NCBI GenBank assembly: GCA_963830495.1
Contig: CAWHMS010000002.1
Location: forward strand, 124,001 to 188,000
Length of the DNA stretch: 64,000 nt
From: CAWHMS01 sp963830495
GTDB taxonomy: Bacteria > Actinomycetota > Actinomycetes > Propionibacteriales > Nocardioidaceae
Reading direction: 5' to 3'
The stretch's first letter is position 1. Each line of letters opens with the position of its first letter. Under the pieces are notes generated by a model. That model ran no database searches. It was not told the DNA's origin and was given only the letters and a program-made list of their open reading frames with translations. The translations under genes and the position numbers were made by a program. Positions 17,358 to 25,627 of the stretch are shown here, one piece after another.

Positions 17358-17732
17358 TCAGGCCTGCGCCTGAGCCTGCTGCTTGGCGACCTCGGCCCGG
17401 ACTTCGTCCATGTCGGCGGCCCTGACCGCTTCGATCAGCTGCTCGAGAGCCGACGCCGGCAACGCACCCGGCTGGCTGTACAGCAAGATCCCGTCACGGA
17501 AGGCCATCAAGGTCGGGATCGAGGAGATGCCCAGCTGGCCGGCGAGCTGCTGCTCGGCCTCGGTGTCGACCTTGGTGAAGGCGATGTCGGTGTGCTGCTC
17601 GGAGGCCGCGTCGAAGACGGGTCCGAACTGCCGACATGGCCCGCACCAAGCCGCCCAGAAGTCGACCAGCACGATCCCATCACCCTCGACTGTCTCCATG
17701 AAGTCGCCGAAGGTCAGGTCGCGCGTGCTCAT
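17358..17732 (-). CDS. trxA: Thioredoxin
   Basis: A 124-residue thioredoxin with the active site Trp29-Cys30-Gly-Pro-Cys33, the cis-proline region SIPTLMAFRDG near 75 and no signal peptide, so it is cytoplasmic. The C-terminal tail is extended and Ala/Gln-rich (EVAKQQAQAQA). It reduces protein disulfides using thioredoxin reductase, which is not encoded in this window. It lies upstream of the M13 gene on the same strand, with about 70 nt between them. Confidence 0.92.
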   Translation of the reverse strand: MSTRDLTFGDFMETVEGDGIVLVDFWAAWCGPCRQFGPVFDAASEQHTDIAFTKVDTEAEQQLAGQLGISSIPTLMAFRDGILLYSQPGALPASALEQLIEAVRAADMDEVRAEVAKQQAQAQA

Positions 17733-18085
17733 AGGGTTCCTCTCGTCCGTGAGATCTCTAGCCCTTCTCAGAGCACAACGCGCAGCGCCGTGCGCTCATT
17801 CCGAGGTAGCCGGACGCCGTACTGTGAGCCACGTCCTGTCGCGCCTGCCGTGACCTCGGCCACCGGGCAAGGCGCACGAACCGCAGACTTCTACACGTGC
17901 TGCCGCGTTGTCCTACCGCACGTGGCCCCGATCCGAGAAGATGCCGTGATGAGGGCAGAGGCGGTGGTTGGCTGGGTCGTGCCCCGGGTGGGCATGAGCG
18001 ACAGCTCCTTCGACGCCACTGACGGGGAAGACCCCGCTGCGACACTGCAGCGACTCATCGACGCAGCCGCGCAAGGCTGATCTTC
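17733..18085. other. 353-bp gap with a possible 43-codon ORF
   Basis: This is the divergent region between trxA and the dimethylargininase gene. It must carry the trxA promoter. A short frame at 17949-18080 (start ATG, MRAEAVVGWVVPRVGMSDSS, end IDAAAQG) stops 5 nt before the dimethylargininase start and could be a small co-translated protein or leader. I see no domain and only weak support for it. Confidence 0.3.
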
Positions 18086-18853
18086 GTGTCCCAGGTACGC
18101 GCGTTGGTGCGAAGGCCAGGCCCCGCTCTTGCCGACGGCCTGGTCACCCACATCCCAAGGACCCCTGTCGACTTCGACCTGGCCCAGCGACAGTGGGCGG
18201 GGTACGTCGACGCGCTGCAGCAACAGGGCTGGACCATCCTCGACGTACCTCCCGCGGATGACTGCCCCGACGCCGTCTTCGTCGAGGACACCATGGTCGT
18301 CTTCGCGGGACTGGCCGTCATCGCGCGCCCCGGAGCAGTCACGCGTCGACCGGAGACGATCGATGCCGCTGCGGTGGCGGTCGAGGCAGGTTTGCGCGCC
18401 GTACCCATCACGGCTCCTGGCACGTTGGACGGCGGTGACGTGCTGAGGATCGGACCACGGGTCTACGTCGGAGTCGGCGGCCGCACCAACTTCGACGGCG
18501 CCACGCAGCTGCGGCGACATCTGCAACCCCTCGGCGCGGAGGTGCTGACCGTGCACGTGACGAAGGTGCTGCACCTCAAGAGCGCGGTCACTGCCCTGCC
18601 CGACGGAACGGTGATCGGCCATCCGTCCCTGGTTGAGGACCGTACGGCGTACGACTCGTTCCTGACGGTGCCGGAGGAGTCGGGGTCACATGTCGTGGTC
18701 CTCGACGGCGAGTCCGTGCTGATGGCGACCTCCGCGCCACGCACGGCCCGGCTACTGCGTGACCGGGGGCTCAACGTCGTCGCGGTGGACATCGGCGAGT
18801 TCGAGCGGCTCGAGGGCTGCGTGACCTGTCTGTCGGTCCGGATCCGGGACTGA
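18086..18853 (+). CDS. ddaH: Dimethylargininase (NG,NG-dimethylarginine dimethylaminohydrolase)
   Basis: 255 residues, start GTG at 18086. The guanidino-modifying-enzyme fold shows the catalytic His in KVLHLKSAV (about residue 163), FVEDTMVV with substrate-binding acids near 70, LDGGDVLRIG, and the nucleophile Cys248 in GCVTCLSVRIRD at the extreme C-terminus. It hydrolyses methylated arginine to citrulline plus methylamine or dimethylamine. It appears to be a single-gene unit. Confidence 0.9.
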   Translation: MSQVRALVRRPGPALADGLVTHIPRTPVDFDLAQRQWAGYVDALQQQGWTILDVPPADDCPDAVFVEDTMVVFAGLAVIARPGAVTRRPETIDAAAVAVEAGLRAVPITAPGTLDGGDVLRIGPRVYVGVGGRTNFDGATQLRRHLQPLGAEVLTVHVTKVLHLKSAVTALPDGTVIGHPSLVEDRTAYDSFLTVPEESGSHVVVLDGESVLMATSAPRTARLLRDRGLNVVAVDIGEFERLEGCVTCLSVRIRD

Positions 18854-18966
18854 CCTGCTCCGCGGCCGCCGACGGACCGAAGATCTTACGGCGTTGTCAT
18901 CGTCGTATCTGCTGCCGTGACCCACCCTCCTGACTGGTACACACACCAATTCCCAGGGGAGGGACC

Positions 18967-19488
18967 ATGCTCCGAACCAAGATCGTGCTCATCGGTGCGG
19001 CCGCCGGCGCGACCGCCTTGATCGCTGTCACCGCTGGCAGCGCGTCGGCCCAGAACATCCAAGGCACGAACCAAAGCGACAACCTCCGCGGAACGCGATT
19101 CAGCGATGTCATCCTGGCGCTCGGCGGCAGCGACTACGTCAACGCCAAGTCCGGTAGCGACGAGGTCAACGCCGGTCGCGGCTCCGACTCCGTGGACGGC
19201 AAGAACGGCCACGACACCGTCCGTGGCGGCGATGGCGGCGACTACCTCACCGGCGGCAAGGGCTACGACTGGCTCATTGGCGGACCGAACAGTGACACGC
19301 TGGTCGGCGGGCCGAAGGCCGACGCGATGTACGGCGGGGACGGCAACGACTGGTTGATCCTGTCCAACTTCGGTGAGAACCGCGGTGCCGACTACGCCTC
19401 GTGTGGCGACGGCTACGACCACGTGTACGTCGACAGCTTCTTCGACGACTTCATCGAAGCCGACTGCGAGGACGTCAACTACCTGTGA
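18967..19488 (+). CDS. Secreted RTX-repeat (calcium-binding) protein
   Basis: 173 residues with a signal peptide (MLRTKIVLIGAAAGATALIAV, cleavage after ASA near residue 28). The mature part consists of glycine/aspartate-rich nonapeptide repeats such as GGSDYVNAKSGSDEVNAGRGSD, GGDGGDYLTGGKGYD and GGDGNDW, the RTX parallel beta-roll that folds on binding calcium outside the cell. The C-terminus has two cysteines (ASCGDG, EADCEDV). No enzymatic domain is attached. The ribosome site GGGGAGGG sits just before the ATG. Confidence 0.88.
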   Translation: MLRTKIVLIGAAAGATALIAVTAGSASAQNIQGTNQSDNLRGTRFSDVILALGGSDYVNAKSGSDEVNAGRGSDSVDGKNGHDTVRGGDGGDYLTGGKGYDWLIGGPNSDTLVGGPKADAMYGGDGNDWLILSNFGENRGADYASCGDGYDHVYVDSFFDDFIEADCEDVNYL

Positions 19489-19552
19489 CGCTCGGTCGCG
19501 ATTCCCGCTCTCACGGGGGGTGAGCGACGGATCGCCACGGCGCCACAGGTGA

Positions 19553-19581
19553 AGGGCCCGGACCCATACGGTCCGGGCCCT
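19553..19581. terminator. Strong bidirectional terminator hairpin
   Basis: AGGGCCCGGACC at 19553-19564 pairs perfectly with GGTCCGGGCCCT at 19570-19581 around a 5-nt loop. It lies between the convergent RTX and oxidoreductase genes. The GC-only stem without a U-tract is typical of actinobacterial terminators. Confidence 0.7.
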
Positions 19582-19611
19582 GTCACATGCCTGCCAGTGA
19601 TGGGACGCGGA

Positions 19612-20040
19612 TCAGGTGAGCGGTCCGGAAGGGCTCGTTGACCAGCTGCTCCAGTGGTCGATGTCGACGGCGATGACGGGGCCGGTGGGGCGCTGGGCGA
19701 CGTACTGGGGGTACTTCGAAGCCAGCGCGTCGAGTGCTGCCAACGATTCCTGGTGCTCCTCGGCCAGCCGACCGCGGCCGTCGATCCGGATCCACCAGAG
19801 CTGGGACCAGTCATCGTCGTACCGGTCAACGAGTAGTGCGCAGGACGGCCGACTCTCGAGGTTCGCCAGTCGGCGCAGCCGAGCGGAGCGTTTGGGCTTG
19901 TGGTCGACGGCGGAGTAGACGGTGCCGGAGATGCGGATGAAGCAGATCGGTACGACGTGCGGCCGATCACCCTCGCCGACCGTGGCCAGATGTCCGACCC
20001 TGGCCTGGTCGAGGCGTCGCCGCATCGTCTCGTCGTCCAC
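19612..20040 (-). CDS. PPOX-class F420/FMN-dependent oxidoreductase
   Basis: A 142-residue split-barrel flavoprotein, start GTG at 20040. ARVGHLATVGEGDRPHVVPICF near 13-34 and VDHKPKRSARLRRLANLESRP near 45-65 are the cofactor-contacting blocks of the pyridoxamine-oxidase-like superfamily; the KPKRS...RLANL pattern is common in the F420-binding actinobacterial subgroup. WWIRIDGRGRL and the aromatic C-terminus (IDHWSSWS) complete the fold. The substrate is unknown. Confidence 0.75.
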   Translation of the reverse strand: MDDETMRRRLDQARVGHLATVGEGDRPHVVPICFIRISGTVYSAVDHKPKRSARLRRLANLESRPSCALLVDRYDDDWSQLWWIRIDGRGRLAEEHQESLAALDALASKYPQYVAQRPTGPVIAVDIDHWSSWSTSPSGPLT

Positions 20041-20080
20041 CCGACGAGACTAAGCGCAGCCGGGACGTGCTGGCTTCGCG

Positions 20081-20284
20081 TCAGTAGGTCGTGGTGCTGC
20101 CGTAGATCCGCCGGCGCCCCCAGGCGAACCAGACGATCGCGGCGATGACGGTGCAGAAGAATGCGAAGACTGTCCAGCCGGCCCTTGCTCCCGTGCTCGC
20201 CGGCGAGCGCCATACGTCGACGAGGACCAACACGAAGAACACGAGGCTGATCAGCCAGAGGACGGATGCCACCGCGCTGTCCAT
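20081..20284 (-). CDS. Small membrane protein, PLDc_N-like
   Basis: 67 residues, start ATG at 20284. Two hydrophobic spans (VLWLISLVFFVLVLVDVW and WTVFAFFCTVIAAIVWFAWG) are joined by a short loop and followed by the basic tail GRRRIYG. This matches the two-helix 'phospholipase D N-terminal-like' module often found alone in actinobacteria. No catalytic domain is attached. It lies upstream of the oxidoreductase on the same strand. The function is unknown. Confidence 0.7.
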   Translation of the reverse strand: MDSAVASVLWLISLVFFVLVLVDVWRSPASTGARAGWTVFAFFCTVIAAIVWFAWGRRRIYGSTTTY

Positions 20285-20486
20285 GCCCGCGTTATACCGC
20301 ATCCGTGCGGCCCCGGCCCGCCACGCAGCGATCAGCTGAGGACCACGTGGGCGACCCCACGACCGCGTGCCCGCTTGCCAGCCGATGCCCGACGCGAGCA
20401 CGGTGAGGGTGGTGCCATGCGGAGGTATCCAGGCGATCGCTCGCCGCCTCCTCAGGTTGGGCACGGCGGAGCGGAGAGCGCACGGC

Positions 20487-21395
20487 ATGAGCAGGCACGT
20501 CGATCGACAGCTCATCGGTGCAGTCGCGACGGTACTCGCGACCCTCGCGGCTATAGCCTGCCTGGGGCCTACAGGCAGCGCATCAGCATCGGCGGCAACG
20601 GGTCCGCACACCGTCTCCGAGCCGCTCGTGCCGGACGTCCGCTGCCTGACGACCAGCGAGGCGGTCTCGGATCTGGCGGAGCTGGGGTTCGGCCACAACC
20701 AGGGCTCCGACGACGTCTTCTCGGGGATCGTGGTGGACCAGTCGCCTCCGGCCGGAACCGATGGCACGGGGATCGACGAAGTCGCCCTCACCGTTGCCGA
20801 CCCTCTCGTCGTACCCGACCTCGGTGGGCTGACCTTCACCGAAGCCATGGCGACAGCCACCGGGTCGTGCCTCAAGCTGGACACCACCGACCCCACGGAC
20901 AACACGGTGGTGGTCGAGCAGAGCCCCGTGGCCGGGGTGCCTGTCGATCCTGGCGGTCTCGTCATCGTGTCGATGGGACTCGTCGTCGTGCCCGGTTCCC
21001 CGTTCTCACCGCCTCCCGACGAGTCGGACCCCCCGCCATCGGACGAGTCCGACGCCAGTGGCGTGGTCCAGGAGCCATCCGACATCGGCGACCCGGCCGG
21101 ACAGGAGGCATTGACGGAACCGCTCGGCTGGTGGACCGACCGCAGCAACCAGCTACTGATCGTGCTCGTCGCGCTGCTCCTGCTGCTCGCGCTGCTGGGC
21201 AGCTGGCTCGGCAACGAACGAGTGCGGAGTCGCCGGGACCGGCGCTGGCTCGCGAGTCACGTGACCGTTGCCGCCGCGGCAGACCCCGATGGTTCTCACC
21301 CGACGTTCCTGCCCGCCGGTGACGGCTTGGACGCGGGCATCGCGTTCGTCGTCGTACGCCGGCACATCACGACCCGGCTGGAGGAGCTGCCATGA
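20487..21395 (+). CDS. Membrane-anchored protein with two PASTA domains
   Basis: 302 residues. The start is ATG at 20487 (MSRHVDRQLIGAVATVLATL), giving a signal-peptide-like N-terminus (cleavage near residue 36). Two PASTA repeats follow (about 45-104 and 105-164, each ending in the VVDQSPPAG / VVEQSPVAG motif), then a Pro/Asp/Ser-rich linker (170-205), a transmembrane helix (about 221-241) and a basic cytoplasmic tail. PASTA domains bind muropeptides or lipid II, usually on Ser/Thr kinases or penicillin-binding proteins, but neither is attached here. It overlaps the next gene by ATGA, so the two probably act together. Confidence 0.75.
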   Translation: MSRHVDRQLIGAVATVLATLAAIACLGPTGSASASAATGPHTVSEPLVPDVRCLTTSEAVSDLAELGFGHNQGSDDVFSGIVVDQSPPAGTDGTGIDEVALTVADPLVVPDLGGLTFTEAMATATGSCLKLDTTDPTDNTVVVEQSPVAGVPVDPGGLVIVSMGLVVVPGSPFSPPPDESDPPPSDESDASGVVQEPSDIGDPAGQEALTEPLGWWTDRSNQLLIVLVALLLLLALLGSWLGNERVRSRRDRRWLASHVTVAAAADPDGSHPTFLPAGDGLDAGIAFVVVRRHITTRLEELP

Positions 21396-22042
21396 CCGAC
21401 GTGACGACGAGCTCGGGCGGGACTGCACCCGCCGACACCGGTGCCTGGCTGCTGCCCGACGAGGCGGGGGTGACCGAGCGCCTGTCCATGGCGGTGGCCT
21501 CGAGCCGGGAGGACCCGCGGCCGGGGGCGAGGCGGATCGGACTTCTCGCCAAGGCTGCCCAGCTGACCTTGGCCGCAGAGGTCGCCGCGCGGCTGCGGGC
21601 GGCTCTCCACCAGGACCTGTCCGACCTGCTGATCGGTGGCATCGCCCGGCACCGCGCCCTGCGGGACGCTGCGCGGATGACCCTGCAGACACCTGGGGCG
21701 GAGAGCGACGTGACCTTGGGGCGACACCGCGTGCAGACGCACCAGGAGCCGAGTGTCGACCTGTACGTCGACCAGGTGCGGGTCATCACGCTGGCATGCG
21801 AGATCGACGTCGAGTTCCAGGTGGCGGAGCTGACCGGCACTGTCCGCTCGGGTCGACTGGTGACGCTGGAGATGGCGCCACCCCACGTCCGCGGCTCGCT
21901 GACGGTGCACGGGCTCGCGATCTACCAGAACCGTGGCGAGCTGATGCTTGCTCCCCGGCTGGACCTCGGTGCCGGCGTCCGTGTGCTGTCGAAAGATGAG
22001 ATGGCGGGATACGTGCAGGGTGGCACCATCCGCCCGGCCTGA
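21392..22042 (+). CDS. Unrecognised protein coupled to the PASTA membrane protein
   Basis: 216 residues, no signal peptide or membrane span. The first 70 residues look helical and Arg/Ala-rich (ARRIGLLAKAAQLTLAAEVAARL). The second half alternates short strands (VDLYVDQVRVITLACEIDVEFQVAEL, VRGSLTVHGLAIY), as in a small beta-barrel. I do not recognise the family. The 4-nt overlap with the PASTA gene suggests it binds the cytoplasmic tail of that protein or shares its task. Confidence 0.65.
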   Translation: MTDVTTSSGGTAPADTGAWLLPDEAGVTERLSMAVASSREDPRPGARRIGLLAKAAQLTLAAEVAARLRAALHQDLSDLLIGGIARHRALRDAARMTLQTPGAESDVTLGRHRVQTHQEPSVDLYVDQVRVITLACEIDVEFQVAELTGTVRSGRLVTLEMAPPHVRGSLTVHGLAIYQNRGELMLAPRLDLGAGVRVLSKDEMAGYVQGGTIRPA

Positions 22043-22153
22043 CACCGCGTCTCCGATCGGCGTGGAAAGAGACGGTTGCTGGACCGCTGATGGTCGGAGC
22101 ACCCTCAGGCAGAGAAGGGGCAACAACACGGGGAGAAGGCGAGGTGTCTCCAC

Positions 22154-23521
22154 ATGCACATGACCATCGACGAGTTGCGCGAGCGAGCTCGCGGCCAGGT
22201 CATCACCACAGAAGACGTAGGCTACGACGAGGCTCGGACCGTCTACAACGCCATGATCGACAAACGTCCGTCGGTCGTCGTGCGATGCGCCAACGCTGGT
22301 GACGTGATGGCCTCCGTCGACTTCGCGCGCAGCAACGGCATGGACCTGGCGGTGCGGGGCGGATCGCACAGCGTGCCAGGTTTCGGCACCTGCGACGACG
22401 GCATCGTCATCGACCTCGTGCAGATGCGCGGCGTCCACGTCGACCCGGTACGTCGGCTGGCCCGTGCCGAGGGCGGGGCCACGTGGGGCGACTTCAACGC
22501 CGCCACGTATCCCTTCGGACTTGCCACGACCGGCGGCATCATCTCCACCACCGGCGTGGGTGGCCTCACTCTCGGCGGTGGGATCGGCTACCTCTCCCGT
22601 GGGCTCGGTCTGTCCTGCGACAACCTCGTGTCGGCAGATGTGGTCACGGCCGACGGAAAGTTCGTGGTGGCAAGCGCCGACGACAACGCCGACCTCTTCT
22701 GGGCGCTACGTGGCGGCGGTGGCAACTTCGGTGTCGTGACGTCGTTCCAGTTCGCGCTGAGCCCGGTCAAGGACATCTACGGGGGACCGATGTTCTTCGA
22801 GCTCGACTCCGCCGGAGATGTGTTGCGGTTCTACCGCGAGTACATCGCAGACGCGGACGAGCGGCTGGGCGCCTTCCCGGCGTACCAGATCGCCCCGCCC
22901 CTGCCGTTCATCCCGGAGGAGCGGCACGGCGAACCCTTCATCGCGTTGGTGACGTGTTGGGCCGGGCCCATGGACGAAGGTGACGCCGTGATCAAGGAGC
23001 TGCGCGACGTGGCTCCCGTCGTCGCCGAGCACGTCGGTCCGATGCCCTACCCCGCGCTCAACAGTGCCTTCGACGCGCTCGTGCCGCCGGGACTACAGCA
23101 CTACTGGAAGGCGAACTTCAACAGCGAGCTGACCGATGCTGCGATCGAGGCGCATCTGGTGCACGGCCCGAAGATCCCGGTCGTCAACTCGACGGTGCAC
23201 ATCTACCCCATCAACGGGGCGTGCCACCGGGTCGGCAGCGACGAGACCGCCTTCGCCTACCGCGATGCGACGTTTGCGACCGTGATCGCCGGGATGTGGC
23301 CGGACCCTGCGGACAACGACGCCAACATCGGCTGGGTCAAGGACTACTACGCCGCGACGGCGCCGCACTCAGAGGCGGGCGGCTACGTCAACTTCATGGC
23401 CGACGACGACCAGGGCCGGATCCGCGACAACTATCGCGGCAACTACGACCGGCTCGTGGAGGTGAAGCGCCGGTACGACCCGGACAACCTGTTCCACGTC
23501 AACCAGAACATCGCGCCGTAG
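22154..23521 (+). CDS. FAD-linked oxidase, BBE/PCMH type
   Basis: 455 residues (start ATG 22154; a second ATG three codons on is also possible). The PCMH-type FAD domain is clear: VRGGSHSVPGFGTCDDGIVIDL near 70-90, where the His in GGSHS is the usual site of covalent FAD attachment, and GGITSTTG / GGLTLGGGIGYLSRGLGL-like blocks near 115-155. The C-terminal berberine-bridge segment DPDNLFHVNQNI ends the protein. Such enzymes oxidise alcohols, sugars or alkaloid-like substrates with oxygen. The substrate is not predictable, and no secretion signal is seen. Confidence 0.85.
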   Translation: MHMTIDELRERARGQVITTEDVGYDEARTVYNAMIDKRPSVVVRCANAGDVMASVDFARSNGMDLAVRGGSHSVPGFGTCDDGIVIDLVQMRGVHVDPVRRLARAEGGATWGDFNAATYPFGLATTGGIISTTGVGGLTLGGGIGYLSRGLGLSCDNLVSADVVTADGKFVVASADDNADLFWALRGGGGNFGVVTSFQFALSPVKDIYGGPMFFELDSAGDVLRFYREYIADADERLGAFPAYQIAPPLPFIPEERHGEPFIALVTCWAGPMDEGDAVIKELRDVAPVVAEHVGPMPYPALNSAFDALVPPGLQHYWKANFNSELTDAAIEAHLVHGPKIPVVNSTVHIYPINGACHRVGSDETAFAYRDATFATVIAGMWPDPADNDANIGWVKDYYAATAPHSEAGGYVNFMADDDQGRIRDNYRGNYDRLVEVKRRYDPDNLFHVNQNIAP

Positions 23522-23542
23522 GTACGGCGGGCTGTTCGCTAC

Positions 23543-24385
23543 CTATCGGTACGGCGAGAAGTCCGGTGGCCGCTTCTCGGCGAAGGCGCGGGCGCCCTCG
23601 CGACCCTCGTCGGAGTCGACGAACACGTCGAGGCCGGCGAACGCGACGTTCCCGAGCCCGGCGAGGTGATCGGTGTCGGCGTTGAACGAGTGCTTCAGGA
23701 ATCGGATCGCCGTCGGTGAGTAGCTCGCGATCTTCCTTGCGTACTCACGGGCCTTGTCCATCAACTGGTCGGGGGGAACGACGTCGTTCACCAGGTTCCA
23801 GCGCTCGGCCGTGTCGGCGTCGTACAGGTCGAGCAGGAACCAGATCTGCCGCGCCCTTTTCTCGCCGACCACCCGTGCCAGGTAGGCCGATCCGTAGCCC
23901 GCGTCGAAAGACCCCACCCGCGGGCCGGCCTGACCGAAGCGGGCGGTCTCCGCGGCGACCGACAGGTCGCACAGCACATGCAGCACGTGCCCGCCCCCGA
24001 CCGCCACGCCGTTGACAGCCGCGATGACCGGCTTCGGGATGTCGCGGATCAGCTGGTGCAAGGCCTGGATCTCGAAGAGCCCGGACTCGGTCTCGCCGTA
24101 GGAGCCGGTCTCGGCCCGCTCCTTGACGTCGCCACCGGCACAGAACGCCTTGTCGCCCGCGCCGGTGAGGATGACCGCCGCCACCCGTCGGTCGGCCCAC
24201 GCTGTCTTGAAGGCAGCTAGCAGCTCGTCGACCGTCCGACCGCGGAAAGAGTTGTAACGCTCCGGCCGATTGATGGTGACGACCGCGAAGGCGTCCTCCT
24301 CGACGGTGTAGGTCACGTCGGTGAAGTCGTCGGGATCGAGCACACCGCTCTCCTTCCGCAGTTTTCGAGGGTCGTGGACTGACAC
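23543..24385 (-). CDS. MenB/BadI-like enoyl-CoA hydratase family protein, candidate ring-opening hydrolase
   Basis: 280 residues, crotonase fold closer to MenB than to ordinary enoyl-CoA hydratases. It has NRPERYNSFRGRTVDELLAAFK, FCAGGDVKERAE, AAVNGVAVGGGHVLHVLCDLSVAA, SFDAGYGSAYLARVVG and RPPDFSPY. BadI, which opens the ring of 2-oxocyclohexanecarboxyl-CoA, is the MenB relative that acts in aromatic acid degradation. The position here next to a thiolase and an aryl-CoA oxygenase makes that role the best inference. It directly follows the thiolase gene on the same strand. Confidence 0.7.
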   Translation of the reverse strand: MSVHDPRKLRKESGVLDPDDFTDVTYTVEEDAFAVVTINRPERYNSFRGRTVDELLAAFKTAWADRRVAAVILTGAGDKAFCAGGDVKERAETGSYGETESGLFEIQALHQLIRDIPKPVIAAVNGVAVGGGHVLHVLCDLSVAAETARFGQAGPRVGSFDAGYGSAYLARVVGEKRARQIWFLLDLYDADTAERWNLVNDVVPPDQLMDKAREYARKIASYSPTAIRFLKHSFNADTDHLAGLGNVAFAGLDVFVDSDEGREGARAFAEKRPPDFSPYR

Positions 24386-24397
24386 GATGCCAGTGGT

Positions 24398-25579
24398 TCA
24401 GTCGGCGCGGACCAGGACGGCCTGCCCCAGACCCACGCCGACGCACGCAGCCGCGACACCGACGCCGCCACCTCGTCGCCGCAGCTCGCGACACAGGTCG
24501 ACGATCACCCGGGGAGCGGAGGCGCCGAGCGGGTGCCCGATCGCGATCGCGCCGCCGTTGACGTTGACCAGGTCGTGGTCGACCTGGGGCATCTCGTCCA
24601 GCGTGGAGAGGACCATCGCAGCGAAGGCCTCGTTGATCTCCCACAGGTCGATGTCCTGGTGAGTGAGCCCCGTCCGGGCCAGCAGCTTGGCGATCGCCGG
24701 GACCGGAGCGACGGCGAAGCGGTCCGGCTCCACTGCCACGGTCGCCGACCCGAGGATCCGGCCGAGCGGTACGACGTCCAGCCGTTCAGCGGCTGCACTG
24801 GTCCCGACAAAAGCGGCCAGCGCCCCGTCGTTGATCGGCGACGAGTTGGCGGCGGTGACGCTGCCATCTGCGGTGAAGGCCGGCTTCAGGGCTGCCAGTG
24901 TTTCGATACTGCTGTCCGGTCGCACGCTCTCGTCCCGAGCCAACCCGGCCACCGGCAACACGAAGCCGTCGTGCTTGCCGGCGTCGTACGCCGCTGCGAC
25001 GCGGTGGTGCGAGCGCACCGACCAGGCATCCTGTGCCTCGCGGCTGATGCCCTTCTGCTCCGCGACCCGCTCCGCGCACGCACCAAGCGTGTCAGTCCAG
25101 TGCTCGGGAAACGCTGGATTGACCATCCGCCATCCCACGGTCGTCTGCTGCAGCTGCATCCGGTGCGGCAGCCCGTCATCCGGCTTCTGCAGCACGAACG
25201 GCGCCCGGCTCATCCCCTCGACGCCACCAGCGATCACCAGCTCGGCGTCTCCCACCGCGACCGCACGACCGGCCTGGATGACCGCCTCACCTCCCGACGC
25301 GCACAACCTGTTGACCGTGACACCGGGAACGGAGACGGGGAGACCGGCGAGCAGCGCCGCCATTCTCGCCACGTTGCGGTTTTCTTCGCCGGCGCCGTTG
25401 GTGTTGCCGTAATAGACGTCGCCGATCTCCTCCGGGTCCAGGGTCGAGTGGCGCGCCACCAGCTCACGGATCGGCATACTGGCGAGGTCATCGGTGCGGA
25501 TACCGGACAGAGCGCCACGGTTCTTGCCGAAGACCGTGCGCACGGCATCGATGAGGTAGACGTCCTGAAGCTGGCTCAT
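24398..25579 (-). CDS. Acetyl-CoA C-acyltransferase (thiolase)
   Basis: About 393 residues from ATG 25579 (an ATG three codons upstream at 25588 is also in frame). The nucleophilic Cys is in VNRLCASGGEAV near 90, and the catalytic His residues lie in WEINEAFAAM and AIGHPLGASAPR. The second Cys lies in AAACVGVGLGQ, where thiolases usually read CxGGGxG; the substitution of two Gly residues is notable. It cleaves a 3-oxoacyl-CoA with CoA, presumably the ring-opened product of the aryl-CoA pathway. It is divergent from the SDR gene across about 48 bp. Confidence 0.88.
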   Translation of the reverse strand: MSQLQDVYLIDAVRTVFGKNRGALSGIRTDDLASMPIRELVARHSTLDPEEIGDVYYGNTNGAGEENRNVARMAALLAGLPVSVPGVTVNRLCASGGEAVIQAGRAVAVGDAELVIAGGVEGMSRAPFVLQKPDDGLPHRMQLQQTTVGWRMVNPAFPEHWTDTLGACAERVAEQKGISREAQDAWSVRSHHRVAAAYDAGKHDGFVLPVAGLARDESVRPDSSIETLAALKPAFTADGSVTAANSSPINDGALAAFVGTSAAAERLDVVPLGRILGSATVAVEPDRFAVAPVPAIAKLLARTGLTHQDIDLWEINEAFAAMVLSTLDEMPQVDHDLVNVNGGAIAIGHPLGASAPRVIVDLCRELRRRGGGVGVAAACVGVGLGQAVLVRAD

Positions 25580-25627
25580 ATGTCGCAATCTTGACGGTCG
25601 TCAACGAACACTGGCAAGGTCTCAGAC
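25580..25627. promoter_or_regulatory. Short divergent promoter with palindrome TTGACG-GT-CGTCAA
   Basis: This is the whole gap between the divergent thiolase and SDR transcripts. A perfect inverted repeat, TTGACG at 25591-25596 and CGTCAA at 25599-25604, fills its centre. The related sequence TTGACG-CC-CGTC occurs at 30446-30457 in the other divergent promoter of the cluster. An operator for the PaaX-type regulator of the cluster is inferred. Confidence 0.45.

Noticed and set aside
17949..18080. 43-codon ORF before the dimethylargininase gene
   Set aside because: Position is suggestive but there is no clear ribosome site or recognisable domain; kept only as a note in the gap entry.
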